A DNA stretch of 64,000 nt, from contig JAAQTN010000008.1 of the NCBI GenBank assembly GCA_011742915.1, positions 86,590-150,589 on the forward strand. The letters run 5' to 3'. A model generated the notes under the pieces. The model was not told the DNA's origin and did not search any database. It worked only from the letters and a program-made list of their open reading frames with translations. The position numbers and the translations under genes are program-made. Positions 7,544 to 16,550 of this stretch are shown piece by piece. The first letter of the stretch is position 1, and each line of letters starts with the position of its first letter. Source of the DNA: Billgrantia desiderata. GTDB taxonomy: Bacteria > Pseudomonadota > Gammaproteobacteria > Pseudomonadales > Halomonadaceae.

Positions 7544-9148
7544 ATGCGGGAGTTCCTGTTGCGCCTGATTCGGCTGTTGCAGCGGAGCTTCCCGTCGCGG
7601 GGCTCCACTGCGGCATTGGCCGCCGGTACAGGCCGCGCCGATGCTATCCCTTCCGTCATCGATGGAGCGAAAACAATGAACAAGATCAACAACATTGCCG
7701 ACGTTCGCCGTCATTTTCGCAACAACAAGGAGCCGGTCTACTTCATCTCGGCGACCAACTTCAACCTGCTCGGTATCGGCGACTGGGTGGGCAACTTCCG
7801 GCACATCAACTACATCGACTGCTTCGACGGTCAGCAGCGCAACGTCTTCGTGCCCAAGGAGAAATTCCCGCGCGACTTCGAGAGCATCGAGGACATCAAC
7901 AACTACCTGCTCGAACACAAGGAGGTGATCGACTTCATCCAGTCGCGGGCCAGCGGCGACGATGCCGGGGTAGCCGCCTTCCTGATGTTCGACGAGCATA
8001 CCGAGGAGATCTGCCGGCAGCTCGGCCTGCGGGTCGCCTTCCCGCCGGCGGAGCTGCGCTCGCGCATGGACAACAAGATCGAGACGGTACGTATCGGCAA
8101 CAAGGCCGGAGTGCCCAGCGTGCCCAACGTGCTGGCTAGGGTCGGCAGCTACCAGGAGTTGCTCGAGGTCAGCCGTGAGCTGGGCGACGACCTGGTGGTG
8201 CAGACCGCCTACGGCGACTCCGGTCACACCACCTTCTTCATCGCCAGCGAAGACGACTACTACAAGCACGCCGAGGAGATCGAGGCCGAGCCCGAGGTCA
8301 AGATCATGAAGCGCATCAACTGCCGCGGCTCGGCCATCGAGGCCTGCGCCACCCGCTGCGGCACCGTGGTGGGGCCGTTGATGACCGAACTGGTGGGCTT
8401 CAAGTCGTTGACTCCCTACAAGGGCGGCTGGTGCGGCAACGAGATGTTCGCCGGCGCCTTCAGCCAGGAGATCCGCGACAAGGCCCGCGAATACACCTTC
8501 AAGTTCGGCGAGGCCCTGCGCGAAGAAGGCTACCGCGGCTACTTCGAGCTCGACTTCCTGATCGACATGGACAACGGCGAGGTCTACCTGGGCGAACTCA
8601 ACCCGCGGGTCACCGGCGCCAGCTCGCTGACCAACGTGGCGGCCTTCGCCCACTCCGACATCCCGCTGTTCCTGTTCCACCTGCTGGAGTTCTCCGACGT
8701 CGAGTTCGATCTCGACATCGAGGAGATCAACGAGCGCTGGTCGCACCCCGACAGCGTCGACAGCTGGAGCCAGCTGGTGATCAAGCACACCGACGAGAGC
8801 GTCGATCTGCTCACCCGGGCGCCGCGTACCGGGGTGTGGACGCTGGGCGCGGACAACCGCATCGCCTATGACCACTACAGCTATCACCCCCATGCCGCCG
8901 AGAACGAGCGCGAGGCCTTCTTCCTGCGTATCAGCGGGCCGGGCGACTTCCGCTACGAGGGCGCCGACCTGGGCATCCTGATCACCCGGGGTCGCCTGAT
9001 GGACGACGACTTCCAGCTCACCGAGCGGGCCAAGGCCTGGATCGAGGGCATTCGCGGCGAATACGCCGGCCAGCCGCTGCAGGACCCGCTGGTGGAGGAG
9101 GTCGCGGTGAGTCACGCCATCGGCGGCGGCAACTTCAAGATCCTATGA
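7544..9148 (+). CDS. ATP-grasp ligase (biotin carboxylase-like)
   Basis: The protein (534 residues from ATG 7544) has an ATP-grasp fold like biotin carboxylases and carboxylate-amine ligases: a nucleotide-binding lysine region near ETVRIGNKAGVPSVP, a glycine-rich loop (YGDSGHTT), and the Mg/ATP-binding run ELDFLIDMDNGEVYLGELNPR. ATG 7544 has a strong AGGAGG six bases upstream, but conserved-looking sequence begins only at the in-frame ATG 7676 (MNKINNIADV; 490 residues), so the true start is uncertain. The first 44 residues are basic and hydrophobic. No biotinyl or carboxyltransferase gene is nearby, so acetyl-CoA carboxylase function is unlikely; activation of a carboxylate to ligate an amine is more plausible. 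Its stop overlaps the next start (ATGA). Confidence 0.8.
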   Translation: MREFLLRLIRLLQRSFPSRGSTAALAAGTGRADAIPSVIDGAKTMNKINNIADVRRHFRNNKEPVYFISATNFNLLGIGDWVGNFRHINYIDCFDGQQRNVFVPKEKFPRDFESIEDINNYLLEHKEVIDFIQSRASGDDAGVAAFLMFDEHTEEICRQLGLRVAFPPAELRSRMDNKIETVRIGNKAGVPSVPNVLARVGSYQELLEVSRELGDDLVVQTAYGDSGHTTFFIASEDDYYKHAEEIEAEPEVKIMKRINCRGSAIEACATRCGTVVGPLMTELVGFKSLTPYKGGWCGNEMFAGAFSQEIRDKAREYTFKFGEALREEGYRGYFELDFLIDMDNGEVYLGELNPRVTGASSLTNVAAFAHSDIPLFLFHLLEFSDVEFDLDIEEINERWSHPDSVDSWSQLVIKHTDESVDLLTRAPRTGVWTLGADNRIAYDHYSYHPHAAENEREAFFLRISGPGDFRYEGADLGILITRGRLMDDDFQLTERAKAWIEGIRGEYAGQPLQDPLVEEVAVSHAIGGGNFKIL

Positions 9149-10173
9149 ACGGCGAAGTCGAGCGGCACCACCAGGCGCGGCGAGGGGAGATGGAGAAAGC
9201 GCTGGTCTTTCGTACCCTGCAGGAGGAGACGCCGGGGCCCAAGTGGCGATCGCTGTTCGATTACCATTGGCCGGCCTACGAGGCGTGGTACCTGGCCGAG
9301 GGGGAGCGTGAGCGGCCGGGTTACCTGAGCTGCTACAACGCCCTGCGTCGGCACATGCCGGAACTGCTGGACACTTACCGGGCGCTGTGCGAGCTGGCCG
9401 GGGGCGGCGATCTGGCGGCGCGCTTTCTCAGTCTCTACCAGCCGCCGCCGTACATCACCGGCTGTTCCCAGGCGGTGCTGGTGCGCCATGGCGCGCCGGT
9501 GCTGGCGCGCAACTACGACTACCCGCCCGAGCTGTGCGAGGGCACGGTGCTGTACACCCGCTGGAACGGACGCGGCGTGATCGCCATGACCGACTGCCTG
9601 TGGGGCGTGCTGGATGGCATGAACGAGGCGGGGCTGGCCGTGTCGCTGGCCTTCGGCGGACGCAAGGCGGTGGGCGAGGGCTTCGGCGCGCCGATCATCC
9701 TGCGCTATCTGCTGGAGTTCTGCGACAGCGTGCCCCAGGCCGCCGAGGTGCTGGCCCGGGTGCCCAGCCACATGGCCTACAACGTCACCCTGACCGATGC
9801 CGCGGGACGCTATGTCACGGCGATGATCGCCCCCGACCAGCGGGCCAGCATCCGCCGGGTGGCGGTGGCCACCAACCACCAGAAGAAGATCGAGTGGTAC
9901 GCCCATGCACTGGCCTCGGAAACCCTGATCCGCGAGCGCCAGCTGTCGATCCTGGTGGACGACCCGGCCACCAGCGAGGCGCGCCTGCTCGACGCCTTCG
10001 CCGCACCGCCGTTGTTTCGCCGCGACTACGCACGCGGGCTCGGCACCATCTACACCGCCGCCTACTGGCCGCTGTCGGGACGGATCAGCTATCGCTGGCC
10101 GCAGCAGCGTCTGGAACTGGCCTTCGAGCATTTTCCCGAACAGCAGTTGAGGGTCCGTTACGGCCCCAGGTAG
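9145..10173 (+). CDS. C45 family (acyltransferase-like) Ntn-hydrolase
   Basis: The 342-residue protein resembles peptidase family C45, the isopenicillin N acyltransferase/acid ceramidase-like Ntn-hydrolases. These cut themselves before a Cys that becomes the N-terminal nucleophile. Here Gly106-Cys107 (YITGCSQAVL) is the predicted self-cleavage site, followed by the family's N-x-D motif (ARNYDYP, 121-127) and GMNEAGLAVS. The enzyme would hydrolyse or transfer an acyl group on an amine or peptide. Translation is coupled to the ATP-grasp gene by an ATGA overlap, and the decarboxylase follows after 63 bases. No signal peptide is seen, so it is probably cytoplasmic. The substrate is unknown. Confidence 0.8.
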   Translation: MNGEVERHHQARRGEMEKALVFRTLQEETPGPKWRSLFDYHWPAYEAWYLAEGERERPGYLSCYNALRRHMPELLDTYRALCELAGGGDLAARFLSLYQPPPYITGCSQAVLVRHGAPVLARNYDYPPELCEGTVLYTRWNGRGVIAMTDCLWGVLDGMNEAGLAVSLAFGGRKAVGEGFGAPIILRYLLEFCDSVPQAAEVLARVPSHMAYNVTLTDAAGRYVTAMIAPDQRASIRRVAVATNHQKKIEWYAHALASETLIRERQLSILVDDPATSEARLLDAFAAPPLFRRDYARGLGTIYTAAYWPLSGRISYRWPQQRLELAFEHFPEQQLRVRYGPR

Positions 10174-10236
10174 CGTAGCCGCGGTATCGCGCAGGCGCCG
10201 CGGGAACAATAACGACAAAGAGGGATGGGTGTCGCC

Positions 10237-13014
10237 ATGAACGAAAGCAGCCATACCGAAACGCCCTATACCGCGCTGGGCTTCTATCACAAGATCTCCC
10301 AGCTGCGCGCCGACACCTGGAACGCGCTCAAGCGCGACCTGGGACAGCTGGTGCGGCTCAACGACGAGAGCCGGGCACGTAACCTGATCAAGGCGATCGA
10401 CGTCAAGCTGACGCGCCTCGAGATCATCGAGGACTACCACGCCTTTCCCTCCAAGGAGGACTTCCGTCACCTCTGGGCGCTGTTCGACCGTGAGGAGTAC
10501 GTGCTGCTGGAGAAGGTGGTCAAGCGGCTGGTGCGGGCGCTGATCAGCGAATCCTACCGTCGCCGCCACGTCGATCTCTCCGAGACCGATGCCGACGCCG
10601 AGGATCTCGAGACCCTTGATGCCCTGGCGCAGCTGCGCCATGGGCATCCGGCCTCCAACAGCTCGGCCCAGCCCTATTTCGAGCTGCTGATCGTCGACAA
10701 TCTCTCGTCCCAGGAAGAGGAGGTGGTGCGCGAGGCGTTCCATAGCCTGCGCCGGCCCGAGGACCGCTTCGTCTACGACGTGGTCACCGTACGCAGCTTC
10801 GAGGACGCCCTGATCGCGGTGCTGGTCAATCCCAACATCCAGGCCTGTCTGATCCGCTACGAGTTTCCCTACAAGTCCAAGTACAACCTCAGTGCGCTGC
10901 GCAACTACCTGGAGGGGCTCTCGGAGCAGGAGCTGGAGCACCAGTCGGAGGCCGAGCGCAGCATCCTGCTCAGCTCGATGATCCACGAGCTGCGCCCCGA
11001 GATCGATCAGTTCCTGGTCACCAGCGGCGACGTCGAGGCCACGGCGAGCCGCGACATCCGCCACTTCAACCGCATCTTCTATCGCGAGACCGACTACATC
11101 GAGCAGCACCACACCATCCTGCGTGCCATCGACAGCCGCTACCGCACGCCGTTCTTCGACGCCCTGCGCGAATACAGCAAGAAGCCCACCGGGGTGTTCC
11201 ACGCCATGCCCATCTCGCGCGGCAAGTCGGTGACCCGCTCGCACTGGGCGGGGCACATGATCGACTTCTACGGCATCAACATCTTCCTCGCCGAGACCTC
11301 GGCCACCTCGGGCGGCCTCGATTCGCTGCTGCAGCCCTACGGTCCGATCAAGAAGGCCCAGGAGTACGCCGCCCGCGCCTTCGGGGCGCGCCAGAGCTTC
11401 TTCGTCACCAACGGCACCTCGACGGCCAACAAGATCGTGGTGCAGGCGCTGGTCAAGCCCCGCGACATCGTGCTGATCGACCGCGACTGCCACAAGTCGC
11501 ACCACTACGGCATGGTGCTGGCGGGTGCCCACGTCAGCTACCTGGACTCCTATCCGCTCAACGATTACTCGATGTACGGCGCGGTGCCGCTGCGCGAGAT
11601 CAAGAAGACGCTGCTGGAGTACAAGCGCGCCGGTCAGCTCCACCGGGTCAAGATGCTGCTGCTGACCAACTGCACCTTCGACGGCGTGGTCTACAACGTG
11701 CGTCGGGTGATGGAGGAGTGCCTGGCGATCAAGCCCGACCTGGTGTTCCTGTGGGACGAGGCGTGGTTCGCCTTCGCCACCTTCAACCCCACCTACCGGC
11801 CGCGTACCGCCATGCACGCTGCGCGCACCCTGCGCGAGCGCTACCGCAGCGAGGCCTACCGCGAGGAGTATGCGGCGTGGAAGGCGGAGTTCGATGCGCT
11901 CGACCCCGACGACGATGCCACCTGGCTCGAGCGCCGGCTGCTGCCCGACCCGGAGACGGTGCGCATCCGCGCCTATGCCACCCACTCCACCCACAAGACC
12001 CTGACCTCGCTGCGCCAGGGCTCGATGATCCATGTCTGGGACCAGGACTTCCGCCAGAAGGTCGAGGCGCCGTTCCACGAGGCCTACATGACGCATACCT
12101 CCACCTCGCCCAACTATCAGATTGTGGCGTCGCTGGACGTTGGGCGCATGCAGGCCGAGATGGAGGGCTTCGAGCTGGTTCATGCCCAGGTGGAGGCGGC
12201 ACTGTCGCTGCGCGAGCAGCTCTACACCCATCCGCTGCTGCAGAAGTACTTCCGGGTACTCAAGAACAGCGACATGGTGCCCGCCGAGTATCGTGAGTCG
12301 GGGGTCGAGTCCTACTTCGACCCGGTGACCGGCTGGAACCAGATGGAGGAGGCGTGGGCGCGGGACGAGTTCGTGGTCGATCCCACCCGGGTGACCATCG
12401 CCATCGGCAACACCGGGGTCGACGGCGACGCCTTCAAGAACGAATACCTGATGAACAAGTACGGCATTCAGATCAACAAGACCTCGCGCAACACCGTGCT
12501 GTTCATGACCAACATCGGCACCACCCGCGGCTCCATCGCCTACCTGCTCGACGTGCTGATCAAGCTGGCCAAGGAGTTCGAGTACCGCTGGGAGGAGAGC
12601 AGCCGGCCCGAGCGCAAGATCATCGAACGCCGGGTGCATTCGCTGACCCAGGAGCTGCCGCCGCTGCCCGACTTCAGCCGCTTCCACGACGCCTTCCGCC
12701 AGTGCCCCGAGACCCCCGAGGGCGACATTCGACGTGCCTACTTCCTCAGCTACGACGAGGAGAACACCGAGTACCTGCGCTTCGACAACGGCGAACTCCA
12801 GGCCGAGATGCGCGCCGGCCGCGACGTGGTCTCGGCCAGCTTCGTGATTCCCTATCCGCCGGGCTTCCCGGTGCTGGTGCCGGGGCAGGTGATCAGCGAG
12901 GAGATCCTCCACTTCCTGCAGGCGCTCGACGTCAAGGAGATCCACGGCTACCGGCCGGAGCTGGGCCTGATCGTGTTCACCGAAGAGGCGCTGGCCGCGC
13001 CGCCGGAGACCTGA
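10237..13014 (+). CDS. Orn/Lys/Arg decarboxylase-family enzyme, large form
   Basis: This 925-residue fold-type I PLP enzyme belongs to the bacterial Orn/Lys/Arg decarboxylases, which turn basic amino acids into diamines. It has an N-terminal response-regulator-like wing (about 130-270), a PLP domain and a C-terminal domain. The PLP lysine is about K587 in ATHSTHKTLTSLRQG. It is longer than typical CadA/SpeC (710-750 residues) because of extra sequence at the N-terminus and around residues 525-560. ATG 10237 was preferred to ATG 10225, which leaves no room for the purine-rich site. As last gene of the cassette, it could act on ornithine, lysine, arginine or diaminobutyrate; the last would link it to DoeB's product, but this is inference. 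Confidence 0.85.
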   Translation: MNESSHTETPYTALGFYHKISQLRADTWNALKRDLGQLVRLNDESRARNLIKAIDVKLTRLEIIEDYHAFPSKEDFRHLWALFDREEYVLLEKVVKRLVRALISESYRRRHVDLSETDADAEDLETLDALAQLRHGHPASNSSAQPYFELLIVDNLSSQEEEVVREAFHSLRRPEDRFVYDVVTVRSFEDALIAVLVNPNIQACLIRYEFPYKSKYNLSALRNYLEGLSEQELEHQSEAERSILLSSMIHELRPEIDQFLVTSGDVEATASRDIRHFNRIFYRETDYIEQHHTILRAIDSRYRTPFFDALREYSKKPTGVFHAMPISRGKSVTRSHWAGHMIDFYGINIFLAETSATSGGLDSLLQPYGPIKKAQEYAARAFGARQSFFVTNGTSTANKIVVQALVKPRDIVLIDRDCHKSHHYGMVLAGAHVSYLDSYPLNDYSMYGAVPLREIKKTLLEYKRAGQLHRVKMLLLTNCTFDGVVYNVRRVMEECLAIKPDLVFLWDEAWFAFATFNPTYRPRTAMHAARTLRERYRSEAYREEYAAWKAEFDALDPDDDATWLERRLLPDPETVRIRAYATHSTHKTLTSLRQGSMIHVWDQDFRQKVEAPFHEAYMTHTSTSPNYQIVASLDVGRMQAEMEGFELVHAQVEAALSLREQLYTHPLLQKYFRVLKNSDMVPAEYRESGVESYFDPVTGWNQMEEAWARDEFVVDPTRVTIAIGNTGVDGDAFKNEYLMNKYGIQINKTSRNTVLFMTNIGTTRGSIAYLLDVLIKLAKEFEYRWEESSRPERKIIERRVHSLTQELPPLPDFSRFHDAFRQCPETPEGDIRRAYFLSYDEENTEYLRFDNGELQAEMRAGRDVVSASFVIPYPPGFPVLVPGQVISEEILHFLQALDVKEIHGYRPELGLIVFTEEALAAPPET

Positions 13015-13202
13015 GCGCCGCGCGCAGAAAAAAACGCAACTTAGCTCTGGAGGACAAAAAAAAGCGCACTTGCCCTGCCGGTTAACGAAAAGTCCCGCCC
13101 CGGGTTTGCCCTTACCCTGTAGCCATCGAGCAGCCGCCGGCTGCTCTGTCGTTTTGCCACAGCCGGCCCGTGAGCGAGGGGCCGGTGTCAGGGGAGGTGC
13201 CC

Positions 13203-14702
13203 ATGAACATGAAGCTGACCAATACACTGTCCACCATGCTCGATGATCCGCGTCTGTTTCGTCAGCACGCCTATGTGAACGGCAAATGGACCCACGGCGA
13301 CGGCGGCCGTGAGGAGACGGTGTTCGATCCTGCCACCGGCGAGGTCATCGGCTACATCCCCTGGCTCGAGGCGCATCAGATCCGTGAAGCGGTAGACGCC
13401 GCCGATGCCGCCTTCGTGCACTGGCGTGCGCTGCGTGCAGACGAGCGCGCCGAGCGGCTCATGGCCTGGCACGACCTGCTGCAGGCCCACCGCGAGGACC
13501 TCGCCATCATCATGACCCTGGAGCAGGGCAAGCCGCTGCCCGACGCCCGCGGCGAGGTGGAGTACGGCGCCAGCTTCGTGCGCTGGTTCGCCGAGGAGGG
13601 CAAGCGCACCTTCGGCGAGACCATTCCCAGCCACATCCCCAACGCCGCCCTGGGCACGCTCAAGGAGCCGGTGGGCATCGCCGCGCTGATCACGCCGTGG
13701 AACTTCCCGCTGGCGATGATCACGCGCAAGGCCGCCGCCGCCCTGGCCGCCGGCTGCACCGTGGTGGTCAAGCCGGCCGGCGAGACGCCGTTCTCGGCGC
13801 TGGCACTGGCCGAGCTGGCCGAGCGTGCCGGCATTCCGGCAGGCGTGTTCAACGTGGTACTGGGCGAGCCCGCCGAGGTCTCGAAAATTCTATGTGCTGA
13901 AGAGCGGGTCAAGGCGCTATCCTTCACCGGTTCCACCCGGGTCGGCCGGCTGCTGCTCGAGCAGAGTGCCCAGACGGTGAAGCGCGTGTCGCTGGAGCTC
14001 GGCGGCAACGCCCCGTTCATCGTCGGCCCCGACATGGACCCCAAGGAGGCGGCCTTTGCCGCGGTGGCGGCCAAGTTCCAGACCGCCGGTCAGGACTGCC
14101 TGGCGGCCAACCGCATCCTGGTGCACGAGTCGATCCACGACGAGTTCGTCGAACACTTCGCCGAGCGCATGGCGGCATTGACCGTGGGCAACGGCATGGA
14201 GAGCGAGGTCGACCTGGGGCCGCTGATCCATCGTCAGGCGGTGGACAAGGCGGCGGCCATCGTCGACGACGCCATCTCCCGTGGCGCCACGCTGGTGGCC
14301 GGCGACCAGACCCGGGCACCGGGAGAGAACTTCTTCATGCCCACGCTGCTCACCGGCGTGACCCCGCAGATGAAGGTATGGCGCGAGGAGAACTTCGCCC
14401 CGGTGGCCGGCGTGACCGCCTACCGCGACGACGACGAAGTGATCGAGATGGCCAACGACACCGAGTACGGCCTGGCGGCCTATGTCTACACCCACGACAT
14501 CCGCCGCATCTGGAAGCTGCTGCGGGCGCTGGAGTACGGCATGGTCAGCGTCAACTCGGTGAAGATGACCGGCCCGCCCGTGCCCTTCGGCGGCGTCAAG
14601 CAGTCGGGGCTGGGCCGCGAGGGCGGCATCACCGGGATCGATGAGTATCTCGAGACCAAGTATTACTGCCTGGGGGCTTTGGGGTCCGTATCGGGGAGCT
14701 GA
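13203..14702 (+). CDS. doeC: Aspartate-semialdehyde dehydrogenase DoeC (aldehyde dehydrogenase family)
   Basis: The 499-residue protein is a classical NAD(P)-dependent aldehyde dehydrogenase close to succinate-semialdehyde dehydrogenases. Key residues are Asn167 (TPWNFP), the general base Glu265 (LELGGNAP) and the nucleophile Cys299 (TAGQDCL). In ectoine breakdown DoeC oxidises aspartate 4-semialdehyde, produced by DoeD, to aspartate. ATG 13203 has GGGGAGG just upstream and is preferred to an in-frame GTG at 13170. In H. elongata the doeC-doeD pair belongs to the same pathway; here four other genes separate it from doeX. Substrate assignment relies on this context, because the family also includes GabD-type enzymes. 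Confidence 0.9.
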   Translation: MNMKLTNTLSTMLDDPRLFRQHAYVNGKWTHGDGGREETVFDPATGEVIGYIPWLEAHQIREAVDAADAAFVHWRALRADERAERLMAWHDLLQAHREDLAIIMTLEQGKPLPDARGEVEYGASFVRWFAEEGKRTFGETIPSHIPNAALGTLKEPVGIAALITPWNFPLAMITRKAAAALAAGCTVVVKPAGETPFSALALAELAERAGIPAGVFNVVLGEPAEVSKILCAEERVKALSFTGSTRVGRLLLEQSAQTVKRVSLELGGNAPFIVGPDMDPKEAAFAAVAAKFQTAGQDCLAANRILVHESIHDEFVEHFAERMAALTVGNGMESEVDLGPLIHRQAVDKAAAIVDDAISRGATLVAGDQTRAPGENFFMPTLLTGVTPQMKVWREENFAPVAGVTAYRDDDEVIEMANDTEYGLAAYVYTHDIRRIWKLLRALEYGMVSVNSVKMTGPPVPFGGVKQSGLGREGGITGIDEYLETKYYCLGALGSVSGS

Positions 14703-14970
14703 AGCGAGAGGAAGCGCCAGCGCATCCCATCTCGCGATGCCCAAGGGCGAAACCCTGACGCTGCGTTTGCGGCTTGCGCGTCGGACCGGATCAAGGTCCC
14801 TCTTGCCGGTCCTCGATCGACATCCCTGTCGATCGCCGCGCGCCGCTGCACTTGCGCCAGCGCCCTTGGGTAGATATCGCTCGTTGGCTTGCCCTGGCGC
14901 TGGGCCAGCGACGTCATAACGAATTGAACATCTCCCCGCTGCGGCGGGGCATTGGAGAAGAGAGAGCATA

Positions 14971-16395
14971 ATGAACCAGCAGCACCGCGATCTGATCGAG
15001 CGCGACCGCAAGGTCACCTTCCACGCCTCCACCCACCTGCGCGATTTCGCCCATGGCGATGCGCCGGGCCGGGTGATCACCGGCGGCAAGGGCATCCACA
15101 TCGTCGACAAGGACGGCCGCGAGTTCATCGACGGCTTCGCCGGGCTGTACTGCGTCAACATCGGCTACGGCCGCACCGAGGTGGCCGAGGCGATCTATCA
15201 GCAGGCGCTGGAGCTCTCGTACTATCACACCTACGTGGGCCACTCCAACGAGCCGCAGATCGCGCTCTCCGAGAAGATCATCGCGCTCGCCGGCCCCGGC
15301 ATGTCCAAGGTCTACTACGGCCTCGGCGGCAGTGACGCCAACGAGACCCAGCTCAAGATCGTGCGCTACTACAACAACGTGCTCGGTCGCCCGCAGAAGA
15401 AGAAGGTGATCTCGCGTCAGCGCGGCTACCACGGCTCGGGCCTGGCCACCGGCTCGCTGACCGGCCTCAAGGCGTTCCACGACCAGTTCGACCTGCCGCT
15501 GGCGGGCATCCTGCACACCGAGGCGCCGTACTACTACCACCGCGCAGCCGAGCAGGAAGGTATGAGCGAGCGCGAGTTCTCCCAGTTCTGCGCGCAGAAG
15601 CTGGAAGAGATGATCCTGGCCGAAGGCCCCGACACCGTGGCCGCCTTCATCGGCGAGCCGGTGCTCGGCACCGGCGGCATCGTGCCGCCGCCGGAAGGCT
15701 ACTGGGAGGCGATCCAGGCCGTGCTGGCCAAGTACGACGTGCTGCTGATCGCTGACGAAGTGGTGTGCGGCTTCGGTCGTATCGGCGCCGATTTCGGCAG
15801 CCACCACTACGGCATCAAGCCCGACCTGATCACCGTCGCCAAGGGCCTGACCAGCGCCTACCAGCCGCTCTCCGGCGTGATCGTCGGCGACCGCGTATGG
15901 AGCGTGCTGGAGCAGGGCACCGGCCAGTACGGCCCCATCGGCCACGGCTGGACCTACTCCGGTCACGCCCTGGGCTGCGCCGCGGCGCTGGCCAACCTGG
16001 CGATCATCGAGCGCGAGGGGCTGACCCGGAACGCCGCCGAAACCGGCGCCTACCTGCAGCAGCGGATGCAGGCCGCCTTCGGCGAGCATCCCATCGTCGG
16101 CAACGTGCGCGGCGTGGGCATGCTGGCGGCGCTGGAGTTCTCGGTCGACCCTGCCCGGCGCGCGCACTTCGACGCCGCGCACAAGGTCGGTCCGCGCATC
16201 GCCGCGGCGGCGCTGGACGAGAACCTGATCGCCCGCGCCATGCCCCAGGGCGACATCCTCGGCTTCGCGCCGCCGCTGGTGGCGACCCCTGCCGAGATCG
16301 ACGAGATCGTCGCCCGCGCCGAGCGTGCGGTGAACAAGGTCACCGACCAGCTGGTGCGCGAAGGCGTGGTCAAGGCCGCCATGTCGGTGAGCTGA
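14971..16395 (+). CDS. doeD: L-2,4-diaminobutyrate transaminase DoeD
   Basis: This 474-residue class III (fold-type I) aminotransferase carries its PLP lysine at K291 (TVAKGLTSAY) and the PLP-ring Asp at D262 (IADEVVCGFGR). In the ectoine pathway it moves the 4-amino group of diaminobutyrate to an acceptor, forming aspartate semialdehyde for DoeC. The family also includes omega-amino acid:pyruvate transaminases, so the assignment leans on the neighbours. It begins 268 bases after doeC, with GGAGAAGAGAG upstream of the ATG, and is followed 48 bases later by a strong terminator that closes the unit. Confidence 0.9.
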   Translation: MNQQHRDLIERDRKVTFHASTHLRDFAHGDAPGRVITGGKGIHIVDKDGREFIDGFAGLYCVNIGYGRTEVAEAIYQQALELSYYHTYVGHSNEPQIALSEKIIALAGPGMSKVYYGLGGSDANETQLKIVRYYNNVLGRPQKKKVISRQRGYHGSGLATGSLTGLKAFHDQFDLPLAGILHTEAPYYYHRAAEQEGMSEREFSQFCAQKLEEMILAEGPDTVAAFIGEPVLGTGGIVPPPEGYWEAIQAVLAKYDVLLIADEVVCGFGRIGADFGSHHYGIKPDLITVAKGLTSAYQPLSGVIVGDRVWSVLEQGTGQYGPIGHGWTYSGHALGCAAALANLAIIEREGLTRNAAETGAYLQQRMQAAFGEHPIVGNVRGVGMLAALEFSVDPARRAHFDAAHKVGPRIAAAALDENLIARAMPQGDILGFAPPLVATPAEIDEIVARAERAVNKVTDQLVREGVVKAAMSVS

Positions 16396-16443
16396 GCCGT
16401 ACTGCCGAGTCGAATCGGCAAGCGCTCAGTATGTCTGGCCACG

Positions 16444-16473
16444 AGCGCCGCGGGTAATGCCCGCGGCGCTTTG
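16444..16473 (+). terminator. Rho-independent terminator after doeD
   Basis: An 11-bp perfect GC-rich stem (AGCGCCGCGGG, loop TAATG, CCCGCGGCGCT) is followed by TTTGCTT. It lies 48 bases beyond the doeD stop and separates the doe genes from eutB. Confidence 0.85.
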
Positions 16474-16550
16474 CTTGGCTGGGCCTGTCCTTCTCTTCTA
16501 GGCTGAAAGCGCCAAGTCTCTCGCCACGAGCCAAGCAACCGGATCTGCCA

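Noticed and set aside
9112-13227. A very long minus-strand open frame opposite the C45 and decarboxylase genes
   Set aside because: It is antisense to genes with clear catalytic motifs, its product is repetitive His/Gly/Ala/Val-rich sequence, and such frames are common in GC-rich DNA.
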